DNA of 64,000 nucleotides from G963663495 sp963663495 (lineage in GTDB: Bacteria > Bacteroidota > Rhodothermia > Rhodothermales > Bin80). The notes beneath the pieces are model-generated. The model saw only the letters and a program-made list of their open reading frames with translations, was not told where the DNA came from and did no database searches. The DNA is taken from contig OY760427.1 of NCBI GenBank assembly GCA_963663495.1, positions 5,518,001-5,582,000 of the forward strand, written 5' to 3'. Shown here piece by piece: positions 54,032 to 62,945 of this stretch (within the stretch, counting starts at the first letter, position 1; each line of letters opens with the position of its first letter). Made by a program: the position numbers and the translations under genes.

Positions 54032-55507
54032 ATGCCAAGGATTTCCAAGATACTGATTGCCAATCGCGGAGAAATAGCGATTCGCATCATGCGTAGCTGC
54101 ATGGAGCTAGGCGTAGAAAGTGTAGCGGTTTACAGCGAGGCCGATCGGGCCAGTCCGCATGTCCGAATGGCAGACGAGGCATACTTGATCGGTCCCGCAC
54201 CCGCGGCACAGTCTTACCTGCGCAGCGACGCGCTCATTGATGCTGCCACTAAGAGCGGGGCGGATGCTGTACACCCCGGATATGGCTTCCTTTCGGAAAA
54301 CGCTGCGTTTGCTGCGGCATGTGAACGGGCCGGACTTGTATTTATTGGTCCGTCTGCCGCGGCCATCGCTGCCATGGGTGATAAGACAAAGGCGCGAGAG
54401 CTGATGTTGAATAATGGGGTGCCCGTTGTTCCTGGATCAAAGGGTGCGGTGGAAGATGCCACCATCGCGCAACACGAAGGAGCGCGCATCGGGTATCCTG
54501 TTATGCTCAAGGCGGCCGCGGGAGGCGGAGGGAAGGGTATGCGCCTTGTCCGTGCGCCACAGGACCTGCCACGAGAATTTAACCTTGCTCGGAACGAGGC
54601 CGCAGCCGCCTTCGGCGATGGCCGCGTGTTTGTAGAGAAGTATCTGGAAGAGCCACGGCACATTGAAGTACAGGTGCTCGCGGATTCCAGCGGTAACATG
54701 GTGCACCTTTTTGAACGAGAATGCTCTATTCAGCGTCGACACCAGAAAGTGATGGAAGAAGCACCCAGTCCTTTTGTTACGCCCCCTCTGCGCGACCGCA
54801 TGTGCAGGGCGGCCGTCCAGGCTGCAGCAGCGTGCGGTTATGTGAATGCAGGCACAGTGGAATTTCTGGCTGTGGCAGACGGGAGCTTTTACTTCATGGA
54901 AATGAACACGCGACTGCAGGTAGAGCATCCCGTTACTGAATGGATAACGGGAATTGACATCGTTACAGCACAGATCCGTATTGCAGAAGGTGCTCCCCTG
55001 CCCTTTAAGCAGTCCGACATTACCGTGAATGGCCATGCGCTTGAATGCCGGATATATGCGGAGGACCCATTGCAGGGGTTTGCACCTGATCCTGGAACGC
55101 TTCTCCGGCACAGGCCTCCTGCCGGATTCGGTGTACGCGTTGACAGCGGTGTTGAAGAGGCAGGCGAGGTGTCAATGCATTATGACCCCATGATTGCTAA
55201 GGTGTCGACATGGGGGCGGACGCGTGCTGAAGCAACGGGCAGGATGGACAGAGCATTGGCGGAGTACGCTATCGCGGGTGTGAGTACCACACGTGCCTTC
55301 TGTAGGCATGTACTGCAGCAAGCGGCCTTTCGGCGCGGGGACTTGTCTACGCACTATGTGGAGAATCACATGGATCCAGATGCATTGGCGCGTGTGGAGT
55401 CCGAGGTGGCCCGGGCGGCCGTTGTCGCACATGTGCTCGCACCGGCTCCGGCAGCCAGCGAGCTCCTGCCGCCCGTTATGTCGGAATGGCGACGCGGCCG
55501 GCAGTGA
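54032..55507 (+). CDS. accC: Biotin carboxylase subunit of an acyl-CoA carboxylase
   Basis: 491 residues from the ATG at 54032 (MPRISKILIANRGEIAIRIM). It carboxylates the biotin of a carrier protein using ATP and bicarbonate. Features: HPGYGFLSENAAFA, FIGPSAAAIAAMGDKTKARE, the ATP-grasp glycine loop AAAGGGGKGMRLV, VEKYLEEPRHIEVQVLAD, the catalytic ECSIQRRHQKVMEEAP and MEMNTRLQVEHPVTE. There is no biotin-carrier domain, so it is a stand-alone subunit of acetyl-, propionyl- or methylcrotonyl-CoA carboxylase; the partner genes are not in the window, so the substrate is open. The frame continues upstream to 53897 into MITE-flanking sequence without family similarity. The last 40 residues are Ala/Pro-rich and unlike the core. 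Confidence 0.92.
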   Translation: MPRISKILIANRGEIAIRIMRSCMELGVESVAVYSEADRASPHVRMADEAYLIGPAPAAQSYLRSDALIDAATKSGADAVHPGYGFLSENAAFAAACERAGLVFIGPSAAAIAAMGDKTKARELMLNNGVPVVPGSKGAVEDATIAQHEGARIGYPVMLKAAAGGGGKGMRLVRAPQDLPREFNLARNEAAAAFGDGRVFVEKYLEEPRHIEVQVLADSSGNMVHLFERECSIQRRHQKVMEEAPSPFVTPPLRDRMCRAAVQAAAACGYVNAGTVEFLAVADGSFYFMEMNTRLQVEHPVTEWITGIDIVTAQIRIAEGAPLPFKQSDITVNGHALECRIYAEDPLQGFAPDPGTLLRHRPPAGFGVRVDSGVEEAGEVSMHYDPMIAKVSTWGRTRAEATGRMDRALAEYAIAGVSTTRAFCRHVLQQAAFRRGDLSTHYVENHMDPDALARVESEVARAAVVAHVLAPAPAASELLPPVMSEWRRGRQ

Positions 55508-55509
55508 CC

Positions 55510-56172
55510 TTATTTCTTTACGGCCAATGTCAAGCCATCGCCTACAGCTATCATGCTGATGTGGACGCGATCGTCGGTGAGAATCTTCGCATTTAGTGCA
55601 CGAATAGACTCTGTACCACTATTGGTGACCGCTGGATCAATCACCTCTCCTCCCCGGAATACGTTGTCAATAACAATGAGGCCGCCCGGTCGCACCAATT
55701 GGAGAGACTGTTCGTAATAGCCATCGTAGCCCTCCTTATCCGCATCAATAAAGACAAAATCAAACGAAGAAGCATGCCCATGGTGAAGCAGATGGTCCAG
55801 CGTAGCACCAGCGGGTGCTACGCGCAGGTCAATCTTCTCTGCTACACCTGCTTCTCGCCAATACTTGCGGGCGATAGCCGTGTACTCTTCGCTTACATCG
55901 CAGGCAATAATTGTGCCGTCCGGCGGTAGAGAAAGTGCTACAACCAAGGAGGAATAGCCTGTAAACACTCCCACCTCAAGCGTCTTGCGTGCCCCCGTCA
56001 TCCGTACGAGGGTGGACATGAACTGGCCTTGATCCGGTGCAATCTGCATCTTGCTCTCGGGATGACTGGCCGTCTCAGCACGCAGTCTGCGGAGTACATC
56101 AGGCTCGCGGAGCGAGATATTGAGCAGATATTGGTACAAGGCGTCGGAGAGAGGCGTTGCGTGGGTGCTCAT
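55510..56172 (-). CDS. Class I SAM-dependent O-methyltransferase (caffeoyl-CoA OMT-like family)
   Basis: 220 residues. The SAM-binding motif LEVGVFTGYSSLVVALSLP is followed by IIACDVSEEYTAIARKYW, the metal-binding FDFVFIDADKEGYDGYYEQS and PGGLIVIDNVFRGG. This is the cation-dependent OMT family (catechol/caffeoyl-CoA type), common in bacteria with unknown small-molecule substrates. It ends three bases from the convergent accC stop and starts 12 bases downstream of trmB, so it is the last gene of a four-gene minus-strand cluster beginning with ruvA. The frame is intact. Confidence 0.9.
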   Translation of the reverse strand: MSTHATPLSDALYQYLLNISLREPDVLRRLRAETASHPESKMQIAPDQGQFMSTLVRMTGARKTLEVGVFTGYSSLVVALSLPPDGTIIACDVSEEYTAIARKYWREAGVAEKIDLRVAPAGATLDHLLHHGHASSFDFVFIDADKEGYDGYYEQSLQLVRPGGLIVIDNVFRGGEVIDPAVTNSGTESIRALNAKILTDDRVHISMIAVGDGLTLAVKK

Positions 56173-56184
56173 CGGTAAGCAGGA

Positions 56185-57120
56185 TTAGCAGTAATATTCA
56201 AGGGCCATCAGGCCAAAGGATTCCAAATGGCGCGTCACGCTACGGACAGCGCTCCTGGTACCTTGTGTTGATAACGGTTGCCCGAACGTCATGATGCGAA
56301 CCAACACGCGATCGTCCTTTTTTTGTCGGGCCTCAACCAGGATGTCTTGGATCAGGTCTGACTCGGTAACACGCACGCGAAAAACGATGTCTGTCCGGCC
56401 TGCCGGCTGGTAAGCATCAAGCAGCACGATTTTGCTGTGGTCATCGTCGTAGACGGACACCGAGAATTCGGTCAGCGGACGGAGCGTCCCCTTAAGCAGC
56501 GTATGGTGCATCTGTGAACTCAGCGATTCCTGCAGCGGGAAACGGGCCTTCGGCAGGCGTACCACGCACAGCTTCGCGTGGAAGACCGGTCGCTGCTGTG
56601 CCAGCCACTTACGCGCGTACCGGGTCTGCAGGATGGCTTGCGGCGGTGGGCCAATGTCCGAAACAAAATTGTCAGAGGAAGCCGAAAGGGCGCTATGAAA
56701 GTATTCCTCATGGTCGGTGGTTAACAACAGGGCGCCATTAGGCGCCAGCCGGGTTGACAGCAGTGTAAAAAAGTCTGATGTAAGCATCCTGCGGTGTGCA
56801 TGGCGTTTCTTTGGCCACGGGTCCGGGAAGTTAATGAAGGCGCGGTGCAGGCCATTCTTGGGGCACAGGTTGCGCAGAAGAAAGACGCCGCTGCCACGGT
56901 ACAGCCATACATTTGTCCGCTGGTGGCGTCTCAGGCGCCGCAGTGCCCGCTCCACGGAGGGGCGTGCGGTATCAGCGCCAACAATATTCCAGTCCGGTTG
57001 GATACCGGCCAGATCGTCCAGGAACATGCCATCTCCAAAGCCGATCTCCAGCGCAAGCGGTCCAACATTCTCAAACAACTGCCTCGGGTGGCGCGGAAAG
57101 GGATGGGCATTAAGAAGCAT
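56185..57120 (-). CDS. trmB: tRNA (guanine-N7)-methyltransferase with C-terminal extension
   Basis: 311 residues. The TrmB core covers about 1-200: LALEIGFGDGMFLDDLAG (SAM site), NIVGADTARPSVERALRR, the signature INFPDPWPKKRHAHRRMLTS and LLLTTDHEEYF. It methylates G46 of tRNA. About 100 residues follow (from about LSSQMHHTLLKGTL to ALEYYC) beyond the usual bacterial TrmB length of 210-240; this part includes a strand-rich segment DHSKIVLLDAYQPAGRTDIV. C-terminal extensions are known in some TrmB branches. It starts five bases after the asparaginase stop, so the genes are co-transcribed. All core motifs look intact. Confidence 0.88.
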   Translation of the reverse strand: MLLNAHPFPRHPRQLFENVGPLALEIGFGDGMFLDDLAGIQPDWNIVGADTARPSVERALRRLRRHQRTNVWLYRGSGVFLLRNLCPKNGLHRAFINFPDPWPKKRHAHRRMLTSDFFTLLSTRLAPNGALLLTTDHEEYFHSALSASSDNFVSDIGPPPQAILQTRYARKWLAQQRPVFHAKLCVVRLPKARFPLQESLSSQMHHTLLKGTLRPLTEFSVSVYDDDHSKIVLLDAYQPAGRTDIVFRVRVTESDLIQDILVEARQKKDDRVLVRIMTFGQPLSTQGTRSAVRSVTRHLESFGLMALEYYC

Positions 57121-57125
57121 GTGGC

Positions 57126-58160
57126 CTAAGCGTACAGGTAGGCCATCTCTATCATGCGTTCACCTACTCCATCGGCTACGGCCATGCGCCCTTGCCCCCT
57201 GATCCTCGCACCGCCGACATCACCGGCCTTGTTGAGCGCATAAAAGGAAACGTTGAACGCGGGACGGCCATCCTCGTCTTGCAAGCGCTTCAGCTTAGTA
57301 TTGTCTGCAATGCGCTGGCATGCATAAAGGCATGCTTGCTCCGGCGAATCCCCGGCGCGCATACGTTCCACTATGAGGAAACAGGAGAGGTTCTCAAGAT
57401 TCGCTTCGCCACGCCCTGTGGATCCGGCGGCCCCCACAGCGTTGTCGCAGTACAGGCCGGCGCCAATGATTGGAGAGTCGCCCACCCGTCCCGGAATCTT
57501 AAAGGCAAGGCCGCTGGTGGTGGTAACGCTTCCCACGTTTCCTGATGCATCAAGGGCAGAGCAGTGGACGGTGCCCCAGTGATCCTCCTGTCTGCGGAAT
57601 GCAACCCCGATATCACGGTCGTCAATGCCGTGGGGCGGCAGGTAGTCATCCACATTGGAAAGGGACTCCCTCCAACGTACCCAAATCTCGCGGGCGCGGT
57701 CCGTGAGGAGATCTTCTTCTTTGAAGCCGTGCATACGCGCAAAGCGTCGTGCACCTTCCGCGACCAAGAGCACATGATCCGTTCGCTGCAAGACGAGTTG
57801 GGCCACTTTGGACGGATACATTATTCCGCGCAGGGCCGCTACCGCCCCCGCTCTGCCTGTGGGGCCGTGCATCACGGCAGAGTCCAGCTCTACCACCCCT
57901 TCGGCATTGGGAAGGCCGCCATACCCGACAGATGTGTCGTCAGGATCTTCTTCCACCAGGTTTACGCCCGCGATGGCCGCATCCAGGGGATCGGCACCGC
58001 TGGTGATATCTTGGACTGCGCGCGCGACGGCCGAGAGACCGTTACCGCTAGCAACCGCGACAGGGCCAACAGCTTTATATCTTACGGCAGGAGCGGCTGT
58101 AGCCGCAATGCTACCTTTAAGAAATGTGCGACGGGAAAATGGTGTGCTGCTGATCGGCAT
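57126..58160 (-). CDS. N4-(beta-N-acetylglucosaminyl)-L-asparaginase / isoaspartyl peptidase-type Ntn hydrolase, Tat-exported
   Basis: 344 residues. The N-terminus SRRTFLKGSIAATAAPAV is a twin-arginine signal, so export is expected. The body is an N-terminal-nucleophile hydrolase of the asparaginase-2 family: DPLDAAIAGVNLVEEDP, VGYGGLPNAEG, ELDSAVMHGPTGRAGAVAAL and the autocleavage site HWGTVHCSALD with Thr197 as new N-terminal nucleophile. VGDSPIIGAGLYCDNAVGAA and STGRGE follow. The pattern VGYGGLPN ... DSPIIGAGLY is closer to glycosylasparaginases than to IaaA, suggesting cleavage of GlcNAc-Asn from glycopeptides. It sits between ruvA and trmB without functional link. Confidence 0.88.
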   Translation of the reverse strand: MPISSTPFSRRTFLKGSIAATAAPAVRYKAVGPVAVASGNGLSAVARAVQDITSGADPLDAAIAGVNLVEEDPDDTSVGYGGLPNAEGVVELDSAVMHGPTGRAGAVAALRGIMYPSKVAQLVLQRTDHVLLVAEGARRFARMHGFKEEDLLTDRAREIWVRWRESLSNVDDYLPPHGIDDRDIGVAFRRQEDHWGTVHCSALDASGNVGSVTTTSGLAFKIPGRVGDSPIIGAGLYCDNAVGAAGSTGRGEANLENLSCFLIVERMRAGDSPEQACLYACQRIADNTKLKRLQDEDGRPAFNVSFYALNKAGDVGGARIRGQGRMAVADGVGERMIEMAYLYA

Positions 58161-58215
58161 GGCTGGTGGAGATTGGCGAGTACGAGTAATGGTACGGTTG
58201 CATAGTAGTTATCCT

Positions 58216-58806
58216 TCAGTTCCGTAGAGCCAGACGAATTAAAGAGTCTGCCGTCTGTGTATCAGGATGTTTTCTTAGCACTTGCTTGATCCTGCGGTCC
58301 GCCGCTGCGCGTTTCATGCCGAGCACGATAAGCGCAGCAAGTGCATCTGCGCGTGCATCGTGACTGGTGGCGGAGCCCGGATCCGATGCATCGGTCAGAT
58401 CCAGAGAGTCAACACGGTCGCGCAGCTCAAGAACCAGGCGTTCTGCGGTTTTGCGGCCTATGCCAGGAATGCGGGTCAGTGGTGCGGTACTATTCTGTTG
58501 GACGGCGCGGCTGATGTCGCTCGGGCTGAGCACGGACAGCGCTGCAAGCGCCAGTTTGGGACCAACCCCAGAGATGCCGATTATTGCCCTGAACATGGAT
58601 CGCTCAGCCTGCGTTGCGAAGCCAAACAGCAGCAGTGCGTCTTCCCGAACATGCTGGTAGGTAAGCAGGCGCACCGTGTTCCCGCACTCTGGAAGCATAT
58701 GGTATGTGGATGTCGGAATATACAACTGATAACCGAGCCCCTGTATATCAACCACCGCGACCGTGTGATGCTTCTCGGTGAGCGTGCCGGATACATGGTT
58801 CAGCAT
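58216..58806 (-). CDS. ruvA: Holliday junction branch migration protein RuvA
   Basis: 196 residues. The N-terminal OB fold (MLNHVSGTLTEKHHTVAVVD, GYQLYIPTSTY) binds junction DNA. Two helix-hairpin-helix motifs follow, ISGVGPKLALAALSVLS and IPGIGRKTAERLVLELRD, and then the C-terminal RuvB-contacting domain (ARADALAALIVLGMKRAAAD). Length and motifs are standard. It is the first gene of the minus-strand cluster ruvA, asparaginase, trmB, OMT. ruvB and ruvC are not present here. A tnpB composite element starts about 180 bases upstream of its start and separates it from murJ. Confidence 0.95.
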   Translation of the reverse strand: MLNHVSGTLTEKHHTVAVVDIQGLGYQLYIPTSTYHMLPECGNTVRLLTYQHVREDALLLFGFATQAERSMFRAIIGISGVGPKLALAALSVLSPSDISRAVQQNSTAPLTRIPGIGRKTAERLVLELRDRVDSLDLTDASDPGSATSHDARADALAALIVLGMKRAAADRRIKQVLRKHPDTQTADSLIRLALRN

Positions 58807-59049
58807 AGGGGTAGATGGGTGCTGTGTTGGTAAAGGCGGGGAGCAAGAATTTACTTCGCGGAAACATTGTGAGTATACGATTCTCCAGCGAGGTCGTGCC
58901 TGCTTCTGATCGGCAGCCCGAGTCGTCTCAATCTACTCCGGTCTGTTCGGGATTGACAATGGGCTCCAGTTACGACCAGAAGAAGTATGGGAATTATATA
59001 CGTGAGTGACCAACTGTACACAGTGAGGCACCAGTATCAATTTCACGGG

Positions 59050-60261
59050 TCATCGGGTCGGTAACCCGAACGCCCCTCGCCGTGCAGCAGCCCCAATCCC
59101 GGAGGCCAGTATGTTTGCAGCCGCATTCAGGTCTGCATGATCCGCATGTCCACAGGACATACACGTGAATTTGCTCCGTGTCTTACGGTTACTCGCTTCT
59201 GTGTGCCCACACACAGAACACCGCTGACTGGTATAGGCAGCGGTAACCTTTATCACCTTGCGGCACTTATAGCTCAGCATCTGATCCAGCTGGCCCCAAC
59301 CTGTTCGCAGTATCCCACGGTTGAGGCCAGATTTCTGTCTGACGTTTGTGCCAAAGCTCTCCATCGTCCCCTTAGCTGAACGTGTCATCGCTTTGATCTT
59401 CAGGTCCTCCAGTATCACCGTTGAGGAGCAATTGGCAATACTGCGACTTATCCTGGTGGTTCGCATTCTTGAGGATGTTAGCACGCTTGCGCTGTATGCG
59501 GGCGATTCTATGCTTCCGCCTGTTACGACGGTTGGAGCCTTTCTTCTGTCTCGCCAGTTTTCGCTGATGCCGCTTCAACTTGGCATCAAGACGCTTGGTA
59601 TCCGGTTGTCTGATAATGCTTGTATCGCCCTCTGTGGAGACCATAGCGACCTGCCCGCAATTACGGTCAATGCCTACAGCACCGCCGGTATCCTCTATTA
59701 CAGGTGCCACCATCTTGTAGCAGATGACAGCATACCCTTTGCCGGCGTTCTTCTTTACCGTGGCTTTGACGGGTATACCATCAGGGTACGGGTTGCCTCC
59801 CCGCCTGCGGAGTGCCATATATCCCACTCTCGGGATATACAGCTTGCCATCCCGAACCCTTACGTTATCCGGGATCGTGAACGAAGGCGTACTACCATGT
59901 CTGGAATGGAATCTCGGTCTTCTCTTACCCTCGTTGAAGAATGCCTTCCATGCATCCGCCTGATATTTCAATGTGTATCTAACTACAATGGGTATCTAAC
60001 GACACCAAAGGAGTATTCAGGTAGCCACTCGACCGTACGGCGCAGTGCCGTGAACCGCTTTCCCAGCGAGAAGAAGCTTACCGAGGGCGGCTTCTCTCCA
60101 GCCTCTTTCGCTTTCTTGTAGGCCTCGCTCTGCTCTGCGAGGATGGCATTCCACACAAACCTACACGCACCCGCTAATCCAGCAAGTTGCTTGGCGTTAC
60201 TCCGACTTCCGGGCAACAGCCTGTATGTGATATTGCGGTATGCACTAACCGTTTCGGGCAT
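59050..60261 (-). pseudogene. tnpB: tnpB-type gene, broken (copy 3)
   Basis: Minus strand. The N-terminus MPETVSAYRNITYRLLPGSR starts at 60261 and stops at GVVRYPL because of the same 17-bp tandem duplication (near 59970-60000). The main body 59971-59372 carries GGAVGIDRNCGQVAMV and RLDAKLKRHQRKLARQKKG. A frame change near 59450 (NANHQ to DKSQYCQ) moves the rest to 59484-59050. There the zinc ribbon is intact (RCSVCGHTEASN, CMSCGHADHADLNAAANI). This is the best-preserved 3' half of the three copies and ends with the normal RRGAFGLP tail. Any omega-RNA would be expected over this 3' end, but none can be confirmed by eye. Confidence 0.85.
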
Positions 60262-60324
60262 GGCACTGTGGTATATAACTCCCTAATATATGGCAATTAT
60301 ATAGCATGAATATCCACATGTTGA

Positions 60325-62665
60325 CCTAACTTCGCCATCCGGTCAGGGGAAAACGCTGAGTTCCGCCTTCAATTCCCTCGTTTTTCCCTCCTAATAGGGC
60401 TATTTCGGCTAAATTCGGCGTTTTTCGACCTTTTTAGCCGACTTTTTCGGAAAAGGCAATGTAGTGCTATAGAGGTGTGGACGGGAACCTCCCCCCAACC
60501 ACCCCGGTACCTTACCCCGTACCTATTCCACACTCCGATCATGTTTATCCGAAACCGACCCTACAAACGTAAAGACGGTAAGAAATGCAACAGCTTTGCC
60601 CTCATTGAATCCTATCGCAAAGACGGTACCTCCAAACACCGTACCCTCCTTAATCTCGGCCCGAACTTCAACATCCCCTGCAGTCTGTGGGGGGAGCTGA
60701 CCCACTGCGTTACTGCCCGACTCAAAGGGAAAGCTATCCTCCCTTTCCAGAATGATGAAGCCTTTCTCAATGCGGTCGACGACATCGTTGCACATCTCGA
60801 AAGCAAGGGCTACGACATCCATCGCACATCCCATCAGCAACACCTCATTGATCCAGAGAAAACAACCCATCCCGATTCCCGGACCGTCGGCGGAGAACGA
60901 CTGATCCTTCAGACATTGGAACAGCTCGGACTGGCTGTACTGCTACGTTCGCTCAACTTCTGCGAGAAACACGTCAAGCTCTGCTGTGCGCTGATCGTCG
61001 GACGTATGCTCCACCCGGGCAGTGAACGAGAAACGCATAAATGGCTGTGTAAAACCTCCAGTGTTCTGCAGCTTCTGGATTTGGAACCCCCGAGTCTCAA
61101 CACCCTCTATCGTTGCACGGATCTGATCCATAAGCATATGGATCAGATCCTGGATAAACTCTTTGGCATTACCAAAGCGGTATTGCAGTTTGAAGAAACG
61201 ATCGTCTTTTATGATTTAACCAATACCTATTACCACGGCAAGAAGAAAGGGAAGTTGTTGTCGCATGGGCGCAGCAAGGAAAAGCGCAGTGATTGTCCGT
61301 TGGTTACGCTGGCGCTCACCCTGGATGGTTCGGGGTTCCCCCGCAATGTGCAGATCCTGCCGGGCAATGCAGGGGAACCGGCAACGCTCAAAGAGGCGAT
61401 TGAGAAACTAAACGGCGCTACGCCCACAGTGATTATGGACTCCGGCATTGCGACGGAGCAGAATCTGCAGTACCTGAAAGAACAGGGACTGAACTGGATC
61501 ACCGTGGAGCGTTCCAAAGCCCCTCCAGTCCCCGAAAACAAGCCGGATCAACAGTTTACGACCGCAGGGGGAGTCAAGATCAAAGCCTGGAAGGTCACCA
61601 AAGAGGAAAAAGATGTTGAAGACGAAAAAGACGTTGAAGATAATGCGGAACTGCGCGTGTTTGTGCACAGTGAGGCCAAGCAGGCGAAGGAGGATCAGAT
61701 CCTTGAAACCCAATGCAAGAAGTTTGTGAAGGCGCTCAATACACTACATGAGGGACTCTCGAAACCCGGGTACTTGAAGAACTATGAAAAGGTCACGATA
61801 AAGGTTGGTCGTCTGAAGGAAAAGTACAAGAAGGTCTCACACCTGTATGAGGTAGAGGTCAGCAAAAAGGAGGGCACCAAGCATGCAGCATCCGTTACGG
61901 TGACCCGGCGTGCTTCGCATGCGCGTCGCACCCAGGCCAGCGGAGGGTATGTGCTTCGGACCAGTCATACCGGATGGTCGGTGGAAACGGTTGCACGAAC
62001 CTACTGGCGACTTACAGAGATTGAGCGCACATTCAGAGTCATGAAATCGGACCTCGGTCTACGGCCCATCTACCACAGCAGAGATGACCGCATTGAAGGA
62101 CATCTGTTCATCACGGTACTGGCTTATCATGCTGCCCATCTGGTTCGCACCAGACTCAAGGAACACGGGATTCATGATAGTTGGGCGACGATCCGAGACA
62201 AGTTGAACAGGATTCGTCGGATTACGACCAAGATGGTTAAGAACCAATATCGGTACCTGATCACGGAGGTGGATCAGGATCTGCCTCCGAGTATGGTACA
62301 GTTCTTTGCGGTACTGAGATACGTGTATGACCAGGATGCGACCCGCACCGTGACCGAGCATGTGGAGGAAGCGAGTGCACCGGTGAGCCAGAAGCCTCCA
62401 GACTCATGACGTATGGTCCCTTCACAACGGTTGAGATAGCGTACTCCAGATGGAGCCACCAGAGCTACGTCCGATGGAAACGATCCGAGGTAGATCGCAG
62501 CGAAACAGGCGGCAAAACACCAGGCAATAAGGGATTCAAACCACCCTAAACCAACTTCAACCGATCCGGTAAATCTCACCATCCATTGCTCCTGAAAAAA
62601 ACGGTCCAAATATGGCCACGGGAGAATTCCGTAGGTTAGTAGCACTACGAAATGGCGAAGTTAGG
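60325..62665 (+). mobile_element. Complete IS1634-family insertion sequence
   Basis: 2341 bp. Terminal inverted repeats CCTAACTTCGCCAT at both tips and a 4-bp duplication TTGA (60321-60324 and 62666-62669). It is inserted in the MITE-like block of tnpB composite copy 3; the interrupted sequence (ATGTTGAGTTATTTG) can be read intact in the other copies, which confirms the boundaries. It contains one transposase gene in good frame, so it looks recent and possibly active. Confidence 0.9.
60541..62409 (+). CDS. IS1634-family transposase
   Basis: 622 residues from the ATG at 60541 (MFIRNRPYKRKDGKKCNSFA), the family-like start; an in-frame ATG at 60475 would add 22 residues with no family features. 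The IS4-clan DDE core is visible: TIVFYDLTNTYYHG (first Asp), TPTVIMDSGIATEQN (second Asp) and WRLTEIERTFRVMKSDLGL (Glu), followed by RIEGHLFITVLAYHAAHLV. A lysine/glutamate-rich repeat (EEKDVEDEKDVEDN) lies in the insertion domain. The frame is intact over the whole length. A 3' fragment of the same IS is at 22153-22632. Confidence 0.92.
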   Translation: MFIRNRPYKRKDGKKCNSFALIESYRKDGTSKHRTLLNLGPNFNIPCSLWGELTHCVTARLKGKAILPFQNDEAFLNAVDDIVAHLESKGYDIHRTSHQQHLIDPEKTTHPDSRTVGGERLILQTLEQLGLAVLLRSLNFCEKHVKLCCALIVGRMLHPGSERETHKWLCKTSSVLQLLDLEPPSLNTLYRCTDLIHKHMDQILDKLFGITKAVLQFEETIVFYDLTNTYYHGKKKGKLLSHGRSKEKRSDCPLVTLALTLDGSGFPRNVQILPGNAGEPATLKEAIEKLNGATPTVIMDSGIATEQNLQYLKEQGLNWITVERSKAPPVPENKPDQQFTTAGGVKIKAWKVTKEEKDVEDEKDVEDNAELRVFVHSEAKQAKEDQILETQCKKFVKALNTLHEGLSKPGYLKNYEKVTIKVGRLKEKYKKVSHLYEVEVSKKEGTKHAASVTVTRRASHARRTQASGGYVLRTSHTGWSVETVARTYWRLTEIERTFRVMKSDLGLRPIYHSRDDRIEGHLFITVLAYHAAHLVRTRLKEHGIHDSWATIRDKLNRIRRITTKMVKNQYRYLITEVDQDLPPSMVQFFAVLRYVYDQDATRTVTEHVEEASAPVSQKPPDS

Positions 62666-62945
62666 TTGAGTTATTTGAAATAATTGCAGTTTTTCGTGAA
62701 AAGCGGGAACCGATTATGAAAAGCTGGCAAAAGCCATCCTGTCTGCACCACCAAAGCACAAAAAGTAACTCCTGCGAAAACGCGCGGCACTCAGCCATAT
62801 AACTCCCCTTAACTCCCCTAACGCCGGCGTACCGCGATCTTTCGGTCCCAGCACCCAATACGGTCGCCGGGGTGACTCGTCCGCCCAGGAATCCGTAGAC
62901 CCCGCAGGAGCAATCGGCGTATACACCCTTCAGCCCGTCTTATCA

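Larger units (their letters stand above)
58989..62808 (-). mobile_element. MITE+tnpB composite element, copy 3, interrupted by IS1634
   Basis: The right-hand outer end (62808, minus strand) is GGGAGTTATATGGCTGAGTG; the inner end at 58989 is GGGAATTATATACGTGAGTG in inverse orientation. Removing the IS1634 insertion (60325-62665) leaves a unit of about 1.48 kb with the same arrangement as copy 2. The flanks (AGAAGTAT and CTTAACTC) do not show a duplication, perhaps because of decay. It lies between ruvA and murJ. Confidence 0.7.
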
